15,944 nt of DNA from Chloroflexia bacterium (GTDB lineage: Bacteria; Chloroflexota; Chloroflexia; Thermomicrobiales; UBA6265). A program made the position numbers and the translations under genes. Positions 1 through 7,073 of the stretch are shown one piece after another; the stretch's first letter is position 1, and the number at the start of each line of letters is the position of its first letter. The DNA lies in the NCBI GenBank assembly GCA_013696525.1, contig JACCYK010000309.1:1-15944 (forward strand), given 5' to 3'. The notes under the pieces were generated by a model. The model did not search any database and was not told the origin of the DNA. It saw only the letters and a program-made list of their open reading frames with translations.

Positions 1-126
1 TCGGAGGCGGCGTTCAGCCGAGCCTTCAAACGCCTCATGGGAATCTCGCCAGGCACAGTCCGACGAAATGGTGACGCCGAGTCTGGCCCAGCTACTGCGG
101 GGCCACCGGCGACAGCAGCGAGGTGA
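1..126 (+). CDS. AraC-family transcriptional regulator, C-terminal fragment (cut by window edge)
   Basis: The frame is open from the first base and ends at TGA 124-126, giving 41 residues. The first 22 residues include SEAAFSRAFKRLMGISP, which is the usual last helix-turn-helix of AraC/XylS regulators (pattern S-x-x-x-F-x-R-x-F-K-x-x-x-G-x-S-P). This part contacts DNA. The remaining residues are a short Pro/Ala-rich tail. The effector-binding domain and the start lie to the left of the window, so the regulator's target is unknown. The gene runs in the same direction as the dehydrogenase at 734, but a transposase fragment separates them, so no functional link is claimed. The family call is good. 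Whether the complete gene is intact cannot be seen. Confidence 0.75.
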   Translation, partial: SEAAFSRAFKRLMGISPGTVRRNGDAESGPATAGPPATAAR

Positions 127-204
127 AACCTCCTCGGGACGTCGCCTCGCTGAGCAGGCTTAGAGCGGTTTGCGGATGAGTTGGGCCTGTGCGGGACGTC
201 GGTA

Positions 205-588
205 ATGAAGCAGTGTTCGGTCGACCTCCGCGAGCGGCGGCTGGGCGCCATCGACGCCGGCCTCAGTCAAGCCCCGGTGTTTCGCCGCTTCGGCGTCGGG
301 ACCAGCACGAACACCCGCTGGCAGCAGCAGCGCCAGGACACCGGTCGCCTGTCGCCCAAACCCCAGATGGGGCGACGACCCGCCATTGGCCCGGTGGATG
401 GCGCCAAGCTTCGCGCCCAGGTGGCCCGGCGCCCCGATGCCACGCTGGCTGAGTATGGCGTGCGCTGGGCGTCCTTGCACGGAATCCGCGTGAGCGTGGC
501 GACCACGTCGCGCGCCATCCACCGAACTACTCTGAGTGCCAGCATATGTTGGACGAACGAGCATGACTTGCCGACTAATGATCATTGA
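205..588 (+). pseudogene. IS630-family transposase, N-terminal remnant
   Basis: The protein begins MKQCSVDLRERRLGAIDAG, followed by FRRFGVGTSTNTRWQQQ and a GRRPAIGP linker. This is the paired helix-turn-helix N-terminus of IS630/Tc1-mariner-type transposases, which binds the transposon end. Similarity to the family pattern holds to about base 525 (a VSVATTSRAIHR segment). The last roughly 20 residues do not fit, and the frame stops at 588. Complete family members have roughly 330-350 residues with a DDE catalytic domain, and that domain is missing here, so the element cannot move by itself. ATG 205 was chosen; an in-frame TTG lies at 181. No terminal inverted repeats could be identified. It marks an old insertion and deletion beside the dehydrogenase. 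Confidence 0.75.
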
Positions 589-733
589 CAGTCCATTCTT
601 GAGGTTGGATAGTGGAACCATGCTTGCGAGGCGAGCACCTCGACTTGATCCCGGGAGGCCAACTTCACATGTGCGGCCTGAGCGGTCGAACAAAGATCCG
701 GTAGACGAGCCATGGATTTCCAACGGGGGCAGT

Positions 734-1642
734 ATGTTAACGATGGTGATGACCGGCGGCACTTCAGGATTCGGCGCGATTTCCGCTGAGCGGTTAACGC
801 TGTCGGGCAACGCTCGGCTGATCCTGGGTGCGCGCCGACCGACATCTGTCGGCGAGTCGATCCCGCTCGACTTGACGGAGCTCGACGCGGTGCGTGCCTT
901 TGCGACGTCGGTCCGCGATCGGCTTGGCGACACTCCCGTCGACGCATTGGTGCGCAACGCCGGCGTGATCCTTCCCGACGTCACCGGTCGAACCGTCGAC
1001 GGCTTCGAGACGACTTTCGCCGTCAATCACCTTGCGCACTACTTGTTGTTGCGCCTGCTGCTGCCCGCCCTGGCAGATAGGGCGATCGTCGTGCTGAACA
1101 CGAGTGGCACACACGATCCCGCCAACCACGCCGGGTTGGCGCCGCCGCGTCATGCCGACGCGGAGCTGCTGGCGCACCCCGATCGCGACCCCGACCGTGA
1201 CACCCGGCCGCGCAAGGCGGGCGAGCACGCATACACCGCGTCCAAGCTATGCACCGCACTCACCGCACGATCGTTGTCCGGGGACCCCGACGTCCAGACC
1301 CGGCGATTCACTGTGGTCGCCTACGATCCAGGGCAGGTGTTCGGGACAGGACTGGCTAAGGACCTGTCGTTCCCCTTGCGGATTGCCTGGTCGCTGCTGG
1401 GCACACCGGTGCTGGGGTGGCCGCTGCGCAGAATCAACCGCAATCTCAACAGCCGCACTGCCGCTGGAAACACCTTGGCCGACTTGGCGCTCGGCCTCGC
1501 GACGCCCCCGAACGGACGCACCTACGCCGCCCTGCGACGAACACAGCTCACCTGGCCGGACCCGTCGGAACTGGCACGCAGAGACGAACTGGCGCAGGCA
1601 CTTTGGAACGACAGCGCCAGGCTCGTCGGCCTGTCGGACTGA
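734..1642 (+). CDS. Short-chain dehydrogenase/reductase (SDR) family oxidoreductase
   Basis: This is a 302-residue, probably cytosolic NAD(P)-dependent oxidoreductase of the classical/extended SDR group. Visible motifs are the glycine-rich cofactor loop TGGTSGFG (residues 7-14), NAG (75-77), Asn98 in VNHLAHYLL, the catalytic Ser124 and the YTASK pair Tyr167/Lys171. All catalytic positions are present. The motif layout and long C-terminus resemble retinol-dehydrogenase and protochlorophyllide-reductase-like SDRs, but the substrate cannot be told. The frame is open upstream to 536, but ATG 734 was chosen because the cofactor-binding strand starts directly there, with a G-run at 725-729 as a possible ribosome site. 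It lies just after the transposase remnant, so it may have been acquired or rearranged. No operon partner is visible. Confidence 0.88.
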   Translation: MLTMVMTGGTSGFGAISAERLTLSGNARLILGARRPTSVGESIPLDLTELDAVRAFATSVRDRLGDTPVDALVRNAGVILPDVTGRTVDGFETTFAVNHLAHYLLLRLLLPALADRAIVVLNTSGTHDPANHAGLAPPRHADAELLAHPDRDPDRDTRPRKAGEHAYTASKLCTALTARSLSGDPDVQTRRFTVVAYDPGQVFGTGLAKDLSFPLRIAWSLLGTPVLGWPLRRINRNLNSRTAAGNTLADLALGLATPPNGRTYAALRRTQLTWPDPSELARRDELAQALWNDSARLVGLSD

Positions 1643-2171
1643 CGCGGATCATCCCACGTCACGTTGGAATCGTCGCGTGCCCCAGCAAAATCGTTCTCGC
1701 GGCATGCCCGAATGCCATGGCGAGCTCAGCAACGGCAGCAGGACCAACCGTACGCCAGGCCCCTGCTCGTTGCCAGTGGTGACACATTTCTTACCAGTAC
1801 CCAGGCTGGAGTGGGGCGACGAGTTGCGCCCCATAGGGGGCTACGCAGCGGGCTTTGCAGGCGATACCAGCGAAACCAGGGTCGGCGACTCAAACACCGC
1901 TGGCGGGGTGGCCGGCGCTGGGCGGCCGCGGGTGGGGGACAGCGCGGGCGGCGAAGAGGATCTCGGCCAAGGCGCAGTCGTTGGTGCTCGCCGGTCCTAC
2001 TCCCCTAGCCGGTGACGGCTCCCGAGAGGCGTGCAGACCAGCGGCCGCGGGCCGTGGATCCAGCCCCGGCGCCGACCGTTGCCCTTGTCCGCCACCCCGG
2101 CCACTCAGCACCGCGCTCGGCCGCCTACCACCGCGATGATCGTCTGACCCCGTGGTTATCGACAATTCGGG
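1643..2171. other. 529-base stretch with no credible gene
   Basis: Frames are open on both strands here, but none gives a recognisable protein, a convincing start or a hydrophobic pattern. nuoL would be expected downstream of nuoK in the usual order, yet no NuoL-like transmembrane segments are visible on the minus strand. No clear hairpin was found after the nuoK stop or after the dehydrogenase stop. The stretch is best read as decayed or rearranged DNA between two unrelated blocks. Confidence 0.6.
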
Positions 2172-2480
2172 CTAATCGCGCAGGGTCCGCATTTCGTCCA
2201 CGTCGACGGTGTAGACCTGGCGGCTGAGGGCCATGATGATGCCCAGGCCGACGGCGGCTTCGGCGGCGGCGATGGCGATGGTGAAGAGGACGAACGCCTG
2301 GCCGTACATGGTGTTCGATTCCCAGGCAAAGGCGATCAAGCTCAGGTTGACCGCGTTCATCATCAGCTCGATGCACATGAAAATGATCAGGATGTTGCGG
2401 CGGGTGAGCACGCCCATCATGCCGATGATGAAAAGGACGGCGCTCAAGAACAGGAAATGATTGACCCCAAGCTCTGTCAT
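2172..2480 (-). CDS. nuoK: NADH-quinone oxidoreductase subunit K
   Basis: NuoK is a small membrane-arm subunit of complex I and part of the proton-translocating path linking the quinone module to the antiporter-like subunits. The 102-residue protein has the normal length and three hydrophobic segments (about 5-23, 28-50 and 62-85). The two membrane glutamates important for proton pumping in this family are present: Glu38 in MCIELMMNAVNL and Glu74 in AAAEAAVGLGI. It starts at ATG 2480 and ends with TAG at 2174-2172. It follows nuoJ by 56 bases on the same strand and is the last nuo gene here. nuoL, usually next, is absent. Confidence 0.96.
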   Translation of the reverse strand: MTELGVNHFLFLSAVLFIIGMMGVLTRRNILIIFMCIELMMNAVNLSLIAFAWESNTMYGQAFVLFTIAIAAAEAAVGLGIIMALSRQVYTVDVDEMRTLRD

Positions 2481-2536
2481 CCGATTCCAACCTCTACCGC
2501 GTCACCATGCGTCATCCAACTCCCGAACGGTCGTCG

Positions 2537-3280
2537 TTACCGGGGGCGGAAGCGTGATCCGCCGGGTTCGCCAGCGTCCGTGTAGCTATCCGGGTCGCGC
2601 GTCATGATCAGCTCCCGCGTCGCCTCCGCGACCGGTTCCTCGCGCCGCGCGCCCGGCACCGGAATCGGGGATTCGCCGCGGACGCCCTCCGGCAGCGCCA
2701 TGTCGACGCCGCGGGCGTGCGCCAGCGAAATCGTATCCCGGCGGTGCCGCACCCGCTCGCCGAGCCGCTCCGGCAGGGCCAGGACAATGGCGCCGATGAC
2801 GCCGACCAGGAGGACCAGGGAGACCACTTCGAAGGCGAGCAAATAGTTCGAGTAGAGGACGTTGCCCACGGCCTGCACGTTGCCGCCCAGGAACTCGATC
2901 GTCATCGCGTCCGCGTTGCCGCGGGCGCCGACGATGGTGCGGTTCAGGATGGCGATCCCGACTTCGAGCAACAAGATCACGCCGAGGAGGATGGCGACGA
3001 CCCGTTGCACCGGACGGCCGGCATGAAATTCCGGCAAGTCATCGGGATCGACCAGCATCAAGACGAAGAGGACCAGCACCAGGACGGCGCCGGCATAGAC
3101 GATGACCTGAACCGCGGCTAGGAACTCCGCCCCCAACATGACGAAGATGCCGGCCGTGTTGAACAGGCTGAGGATGAGAAAGACCCCGGCGTGGACCGGG
3201 TTGCTGGCGACCACGATCCCGCCGGCGGAGAGGATGCTCACCAGGGCGAGGAGGTAAAAGATGACTACTTCCCAGGACAT
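2537..3280 (-). CDS. nuoJ: NADH-quinone oxidoreductase subunit J, with long C-terminal tail
   Basis: NuoJ is a membrane-arm subunit of complex I lying between NuoH/NuoA and NuoK. Five hydrophobic segments fill residues 1-170, including the conserved VYAGAVLVLVLFVLML at 61-76. Residues 171-247 form a charged, Pro/Arg-rich tail with no membrane segment. This makes the protein longer than common NuoJ proteins, which usually have about 165-200 residues. The start is ATG 3280, with a purine-rich GGAGGCGGGAG just upstream. The gene begins 19 bases after nuoH and is surely co-transcribed with it. The stop is TAA 2539-2537. The subunit call is secure; the role of the tail is unknown. Confidence 0.95.
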   Translation of the reverse strand: MSWEVVIFYLLALVSILSAGGIVVASNPVHAGVFLILSLFNTAGIFVMLGAEFLAAVQVIVYAGAVLVLVLFVLMLVDPDDLPEFHAGRPVQRVVAILLGVILLLEVGIAILNRTIVGARGNADAMTIEFLGGNVQAVGNVLYSNYLLAFEVVSLVLLVGVIGAIVLALPERLGERVRHRRDTISLAHARGVDMALPEGVRGESPIPVPGARREEPVAEATRELIMTRDPDSYTDAGEPGGSRFRPR

Positions 3281-3299
3281 GAGCCCGCTCCCGCCTCCA

Positions 3300-4340
3300 T
3301 TAGAAGATTTGCCCGTTTCCGATCAGGCGGATAAAGGCGGTAACGATGATGTTGAGCAAGACGAGGGGGAGCAGCACCTTCCAGGCGATGCCCATCAACT
3401 GGTCGTAGCGAAAGCGGGGGAGGGTGCCGCGGAGCCAGATGTAGAAGAAGAGGAAGACCGTCACCTTCAGCACCAGCCAGAGGACGCCGAGTCCCCAATA
3501 GCGGTCGGCGCCCGGCCCATCGACCCCGCCCAGGAAGAGGGTCGCGGCAAAGAGCGAGACGATGATCATGTTGATGTATTCACCGAGGAAGTAGAAGGAG
3601 AAGCGGAAACCGGAGTATTCGGTGTGGAAGCCGGAGATCAGCTCCGATTCGGCCTCCGGCATATCGAACGGGGCCCGGTTGGTCTCGGCCACGGCGGCGA
3701 TCATGAAGAGGACGAAGGCCAGCGGCTGCGACAGGATGAACCAGTTCGGCATGGTCAACGGCCCGACCTGAAGCTCGGCCGACTGCTGCAGCATGATCTG
3801 GCGGACGCTCAGGGACCCGGAGAGGAGGAAGACGCCGACGAGTGAGAGACCGAGAATAATCTCGTAGGAGACGACCTGGGCGGCGGCGCGGAGCCCGCCC
3901 AGCAAGGAGTACCGGTTGGCGGAGGCGTAGGCGCCGAGGATGATGCCGTAGACGCCGAGCGAGCCGAAGGCGAGCAGGAAGAGGGCGCCGACGTTGAGAT
4001 CGGCCGCGAAGAGCGCCACCGGCTGACCGCCGATCTCGATCTGATTGCCAAACGGGATTACGGCGACGCGAACGATGGCGGTGACAAAGATGACGAGCGG
4101 GGCAAAGTAGAAGATGATCTTGTCGGCGTGCTTGGGGATCAAGTCTTCTTTGCCGAGCAGCTTAACCGCGTCCGCGAGCGGCTGCAACAGGCCGAAGCGC
4201 CCGGAGCGGTTGGGACCGACCCGGTCCTGCATCGCCGCCAGTACCTTGCGCTCGAAGAGGGTCATGTAGGCCATGCCCACGAGCAGGACGTTCATCAGGA
4301 TGAAGGCGACGATGAACGTCAGCCAGATTGGCTGATCCAT
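3300..4340 (-). CDS. nuoH: NADH-quinone oxidoreductase subunit H
   Basis: NuoH is the membrane subunit that shapes the quinone-binding cavity together with NuoB and NuoD and passes conformational change to the proton channels. The 346-residue protein has about eight transmembrane segments. It shows the family signatures [15 protein letters not shown] (30-44) and, at 218-244, the acidic loop with [17 protein letters not shown] followed by [10 protein letters not shown]. Its length is normal. The start ATG 4340 directly precedes the first membrane helix, and GAGAGG lies about 14 bases upstream. It heads the nuoHJK block. In common operons nuoG or nuoD lies immediately upstream and nuoI downstream. 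Here a TetR gene is upstream and nuoJ follows directly, so nuoI is missing from its usual place. Confidence 0.97.
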   Translation of the reverse strand: MDQPIWLTFIVAFILMNVLLVGMAYMTLFERKVLAAMQDRVGPNRSGRFGLLQPLADAVKLLGKEDLIPKHADKIIFYFAPLVIFVTAIVRVAVIPFGNQIEIGGQPVALFAADLNVGALFLLAFGSLGVYGIILGAYASANRYSLLGGLRAAAQVVSYEIILGLSLVGVFLLSGSLSVRQIMLQQSAELQVGPLTMPNWFILSQPLAFVLFMIAAVAETNRAPFDMPEAESELISGFHTEYSGFRFSFYFLGEYINMIIVSLFAATLFLGGVDGPGADRYWGLGVLWLVLKVTVFLFFYIWLRGTLPRFRYDQLMGIAWKVLLPLVLLNIIVTAFIRLIGNGQIF

Positions 4341-4379
4341 CCGGGGTAGCTACCTCTCGACTCCGCTGCCAGCCCATGC

Positions 4380-4410
4380 CACACCGGTCGTGGTCGCCGC
4401 GACCGGTGTG
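4380..4410. other. 11-bp perfect hairpin between tetR and nuoH
   Basis: CACACCGGTCG (4380-4390) and CGACCGGTGTG (4400-4410) are perfect inverted repeats around a 9-base loop. No T-run follows on either side, so a classical intrinsic terminator is not proven. It could end the tetR transcript, or it could fold at the 5' end of the nuoHJK message, because a candidate -10 box lies just upstream at 4423-4418. Confidence 0.6.
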
Positions 4411-4417
4411 CGCGCCA

Positions 4418-4423
4418 ATTCTA
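4418..4423 (-). promoter_or_regulatory. Candidate -10 box for nuoHJK
   Basis: TAGAAT on the minus strand matches the TATAAT consensus at five of six bases. No good -35 box is seen 16-18 bases upstream. Transcription would start near 4411, directly before the 4410-4380 hairpin and about 70 bases before nuoH. This is an inference from sequence and context only. Confidence 0.35.
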
Positions 4424-4497
4424 CAGGGTTCCGGCGCGGGCGTCTCGCTCCGATCGTGTCAGCATGCACCGTTGTCACCACGTCCGATCGATCGCGC

Positions 4498-5175
4498 TCA
4501 CCACGCGGGATCATTCGGATGGTGACCGTCCGCCGCGATCGGTGGCGCCGGCCGGCACCGCGGGATGCCAACCAGACCCACGAGGAGATCTTCGATCTGC
4601 GCCTCGACCGGTTGCCAGGGGAAACCGGGTTGGGCGCGGACCAGCGTGACGTAGCCGTGCATGCCGCACCAGACGGCGGCCGCTCGCTGAAACAGGTCGC
4701 CCGGAGGAGCGACGTCGGCGGTCATGCAATCGTTGATGGCATCGACCAGGGTGGCGAAGGCCCGGGCTCCGGGATCGTCGCCCTGGCCGAACGGTCGCAC
4801 CCGGAGGGGATCGGCGGGTTTGTGCTCGAACAGGACGCGATAGGGGCCCGGCCGGTCGAGACCGAACCGGCAATAGGCGAGGCATCCGGCGCGCAGCCGG
4901 GCGGCCGGGTCGGCGATGCCGGTCATGGCGTTGAGGATCGCGATCCGCAACTGTTCGAAATGGTCCCGGAGCACCGCGGCCACGAGGTCCGCCTTGTCCG
5001 CGAATTGCAGGTAGACCGACGGCGCGGCAACCCCGGCCTCGCGCGCCACCGCTCGCAAGGACAACTCCGAGCGATCGGGCGACGCGGCGAGGACGCGCCC
5101 CGCCGCGGCAATCAGCTCCTCTCGGAGCCGGTCACCCTTGCCAATATGGTTTCGCTGCCGTTGCGTCGTCGCCAC
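4498..5175 (-). CDS. TetR-family transcriptional repressor (WHG-type C-terminal domain)
   Basis: This 225-residue protein is probably a dimeric repressor released by a small ligand. The N-terminal DNA-binding domain is clear: LSLRAVAREAGVAAPSVYLQF (38-58) carries the helix-turn-helix, followed by the usual ADKADLVAAVL helix. The C-terminal part has YCRFGLDRPGPYRVLFE (101-117) and WCGMHGY (169-175), the pattern of TetR proteins with a WHG ligand-binding domain. The gene is divergent from the membrane-protein gene at 5426. Two palindromes of CCTAAC/GTTAGG type (5244-5259 and 5269-5284) lie between them, as expected for an autoregulated repressor controlling its neighbour. It runs toward nuoH, 157 bases away, with a hairpin between. 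The ligand is unknown. Confidence 0.9.
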   Translation of the reverse strand: MATTQRQRNHIGKGDRLREELIAAAGRVLAASPDRSELSLRAVAREAGVAAPSVYLQFADKADLVAAVLRDHFEQLRIAILNAMTGIADPAARLRAGCLAYCRFGLDRPGPYRVLFEHKPADPLRVRPFGQGDDPGARAFATLVDAINDCMTADVAPPGDLFQRAAAVWCGMHGYVTLVRAQPGFPWQPVEAQIEDLLVGLVGIPRCRPAPPIAADGHHPNDPAW

Positions 5176-5232
5176 GGCCCCACGTCATCCTTCGTGATGG
5201 GCGACCGCGCTCTGGGGCCGCGACCCGCGTGG

Positions 5233-5261
5233 TTGACACCCTGCCTAACACATGTTAGGTT
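5233..5261 (+). promoter_or_regulatory. Promoter for the membrane-protein gene, overlapped by operators
   Basis: TTGACA at 5233-5238 is a perfect -35 box. After 17 bases TAGGTT (5256-5261) is a partial -10 match (T, A and the final T agree). The first palindrome covers the spacer and the start of the -10 box, and the second covers the expected start point near 5268-5270. A repressor bound here would block RNA polymerase. The leader to ATG 5426 would be about 155 bases. Confidence 0.6.
5244..5259. promoter_or_regulatory. TetR operator, site 1
   Basis: CCTAACACATGTTAGG is a near-perfect palindrome, with seven of eight base pairs symmetric. It lies between the divergent tetR and membrane-protein genes, between the -35 and -10 boxes. 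Its length and form are typical of TetR-family sites. Binding by the adjacent repressor is inferred. Confidence 0.75.
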
Positions 5262-5268
5262 TTAGCTG

Positions 5269-5284
5269 CCTAACGAGTGTTAGG
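5269..5284. promoter_or_regulatory. TetR operator, site 2
   Basis: CCTAACGAGTGTTAGG has the same outer half-sites as site 1 (CCTAAC and GTTAGG), with a less symmetric four-base centre. It starts 25 bases after site 1, so two repressor dimers could bind side by side. It would cover the transcription start. Confidence 0.75.
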
Positions 5285-5412
5285 TTGTTGGAGCGTAGCA
5301 CAATCCGGCGCCAATGGCGATATGGCGCGGGCTTGGGCAGCAATGAGCAATGGGGACCGCCCCGGTCAGATCCGCACCTCGATCTGGCTCCTCTGAGTGA
5401 CGCTCTCCGATC

Positions 5413-5419
5413 GGAAGGA
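5413..5419 (+). promoter_or_regulatory. Ribosome binding site that sets the start at 5426
   Basis: GGAAGGA ends six bases before ATG 5426. It decides against the longer open frame that begins inside operator site 1. Confidence 0.75.
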
Positions 5420-5425
5420 CTCGCG

Positions 5426-6418
5426 ATGACTGAGCTGACCATGTCCACATCACGCCCCGCCCGCTGGCCGATTTCACCAGACAGGCGGTTCTGGCGAAAC
5501 AACCCGCCCTTGGCCTTCTGCGGCGCCGTCATGGTGGTGGTCCTGTTGGCGACGCTCGTCGGTATTCTTATCGATCCACGCCAGGTTCTGAACGAACCGG
5601 CCTGGCTGAAGCCGGCGAAATTCGCGATCTCGATCGCGATCTACACCTTCACCTTGCTCTGGCTAATGACGTTCATCCAGGGCCGGCGCCGGGTGGTTGC
5701 GATCGCGTCCTGGGCCATCGCCGCGACGCTGGTGTTCGAGCAGGCGATGATCTCATACCAGGCGATGCGCGGCGTTCGCAGCCACTTCAACCAGGCGACC
5801 GCATTCGACGTCATGCTGTGGCAGTGGATGACGATCGCGATCATCATCCTCTGGCTCGCTAGTCTGGCCGTCGCGATCCTGCTCCTGCGCCAGCGGTTCG
5901 CCAACCCGGTCATGGCCTGGGCGCTCCGCTTTGGCATCATCATCGGCCTGGTTGGAATGTTGGTCGCCGTCATGATGCCGCAAGCGACGCCGGCCCAATC
6001 TGAATCGCTGCGGACGACCGACCGCTCGGACCACATTGGCGCCCATTCGGTCGGCGTCGAGGATGGCGGTCCGGGCCTTCCCATCGTCGGCTGGAGCACG
6101 GTCGGCGGCGATCTTCGGGTGCCGCATTTCGTCGGCCTGCATGCCCTGCAGGGGATGCCGATCATCGGCTGGTTGCTACTGCGCATCGCAGCACCCTGGC
6201 TCACCCTGTCCGATCGGGCCCGGCTGACCGTCATCGCCGGGCTCGGCGGTCTGGGGCTGGTCGGCTTGCTGACCTGGCAGGCGCTCCGGGGTCAGTCACT
6301 CGTCGCGCCTGATCGGCTGACCGGCCTGGTGTTCTTGAGTGGTGTGGTTGTGCTTGGCGTGGCGGCCGCGGCGGTACTCCTGTCCGCCCGGCGCCGGCTG
6401 GCCCACGATCATGCTTGA
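5426..6418 (+). CDS. Multi-pass membrane protein of unknown function, paired with TetR
   Basis: The product has 330 residues and about eight hydrophobic segments (roughly 28-48, 62-84, 89-110, 131-155, 165-184, 237-257, 267-286 and 298-320). I do not recognise a named family. Between segments five and six is a polar loop with GAHSVG (205-210), DGGPGLP (213-219) and GWSTVGGDLRVPHFVGLHA (222-240). Its His, Asp and Gly content suggests a conserved binding site. Another distinctive element is the WLKPAKFAIS stretch entering segment two. ATG 5426 was chosen for its strong ribosome site; the frame stays open upstream without protein-like content. The gene is divergent from tetR and probably repressed by it. 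It is convergent with the Uma2-type gene, nine bases away. A role in export, redox or stress response is possible but not shown. Confidence 0.88.
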   Translation: MTELTMSTSRPARWPISPDRRFWRNNPPLAFCGAVMVVVLLATLVGILIDPRQVLNEPAWLKPAKFAISIAIYTFTLLWLMTFIQGRRRVVAIASWAIAATLVFEQAMISYQAMRGVRSHFNQATAFDVMLWQWMTIAIIILWLASLAVAILLLRQRFANPVMAWALRFGIIIGLVGMLVAVMMPQATPAQSESLRTTDRSDHIGAHSVGVEDGGPGLPIVGWSTVGGDLRVPHFVGLHALQGMPIIGWLLLRIAAPWLTLSDRARLTVIAGLGGLGLVGLLTWQALRGQSLVAPDRLTGLVFLSGVVVLGVAAAAVLLSARRRLAHDHA

Positions 6419-6427
6419 GCGGGGCGG

Positions 6428-7054
6428 CTAGAGCAATCGCGCCCAGGCGACAATGGAACGGTACCATTCGCTGCTCGTGAGCGATCGGTTCTCCTCGGTT
6501 AGCCTCGTCACCATGTCGGTGGTGAAGCAGGGGAGAGCCCGGCTTTGGCTCACTTCATCATATCGGTCGCTTCCCCGCACGAAGAACTTCGCCCGCCCCC
6601 GCTCCCAGGTCCAGACCTCCGGCACATCAAGATGAAAGTAGAGGTCCAGATTGTTGAGGGATGAGCGGCTGGCGTCGATCTCGATCACAAGGTCAGGCGG
6701 TGGGCCGTCAGATACGTCAAAGTCCTCACTCCGCGCAACGCCGGCGTGCTGAATGTAGAAACTCGAATCGGCTTCAAACCCTCGCTGCTCGGCGGCGCGC
6801 CGGTACGTCATCGAGCCAACGTCAACCAGGTCAATGCCGATTTCCGCCGCGACGAGCCAGACAAGGTGGGCGATACAGCGATTGTCCACTTCGTGATCGC
6901 GCCCGAGTATCACGATTTCAAGCAGACCGCGATCGTACGAGAAGCGTGGAGCGCTTTGATCGACGTGGTCAGCGAGCAACCGCTCATACGTCTCCCAACT
7001 GATGTTGTCAAGCACCATTCGCCGCGTGCCCGGAGCCGCAACCGTGACCGCCAT
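6428..7054 (-). CDS. Uma2-family (DUF820) PD-(D/E)XK nuclease-like protein
   Basis: This 208-residue protein matches the Uma2/DUF820 layout: an N-terminal helix with SWETYERLLADH (19-30), GLLEIVILGRDHE (43-55), a GFEADSSFYI strand (92-101) and the core PPDLVIEID (119-127), then LYFHLDVPEVWTWE (138-151). The family has a restriction-endonuclease fold and is common in many copies in cyanobacteria and Chloroflexota; its biological role is poorly known. At the place where relatives often have Lys before the LxLY helix, this protein has Asn (SSLNNLDLY), so catalysis may be altered. It starts at ATG 7054, 19 bases after the nuoD stop and on the same strand, so it is probably transcribed from the nuoABCD promoter. 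Confidence 0.88.
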   Translation of the reverse strand: MAVTVAAPGTRRMVLDNISWETYERLLADHVDQSAPRFSYDRGLLEIVILGRDHEVDNRCIAHLVWLVAAEIGIDLVDVGSMTYRRAAEQRGFEADSSFYIQHAGVARSEDFDVSDGPPPDLVIEIDASRSSLNNLDLYFHLDVPEVWTWERGRAKFFVRGSDRYDEVSQSRALPCFTTDMVTRLTEENRSLTSSEWYRSIVAWARLL

Positions 7055-7073
7055 CGCGTTGCTCCTTTCACCG

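Noticed and set aside
160..1026. Minus-strand open frame of 288 codons
   Set aside because: It lies antisense to the transposase remnant and the SDR gene, with Arg/Pro/Gly-rich composition and no domain. It is a shadow frame.
1104..2015. Plus-strand open frame of 303 codons running past the SDR stop
   Set aside because: Its first half overlaps the SDR gene in another frame, the rest is Arg/Pro/Gly-rich, and no ribosome site or domain is visible.
1643..2171. Possible nuoL remnant after nuoK
   Set aside because: Minus-strand frames show no transmembrane pattern or NuoL motif.
5252..5425. Upstream extension of the membrane-protein gene
   Set aside because: The frame is open, but it would begin inside operator site 1. 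The extension lacks protein-like content, and a strong ribosome site precedes ATG 5426.
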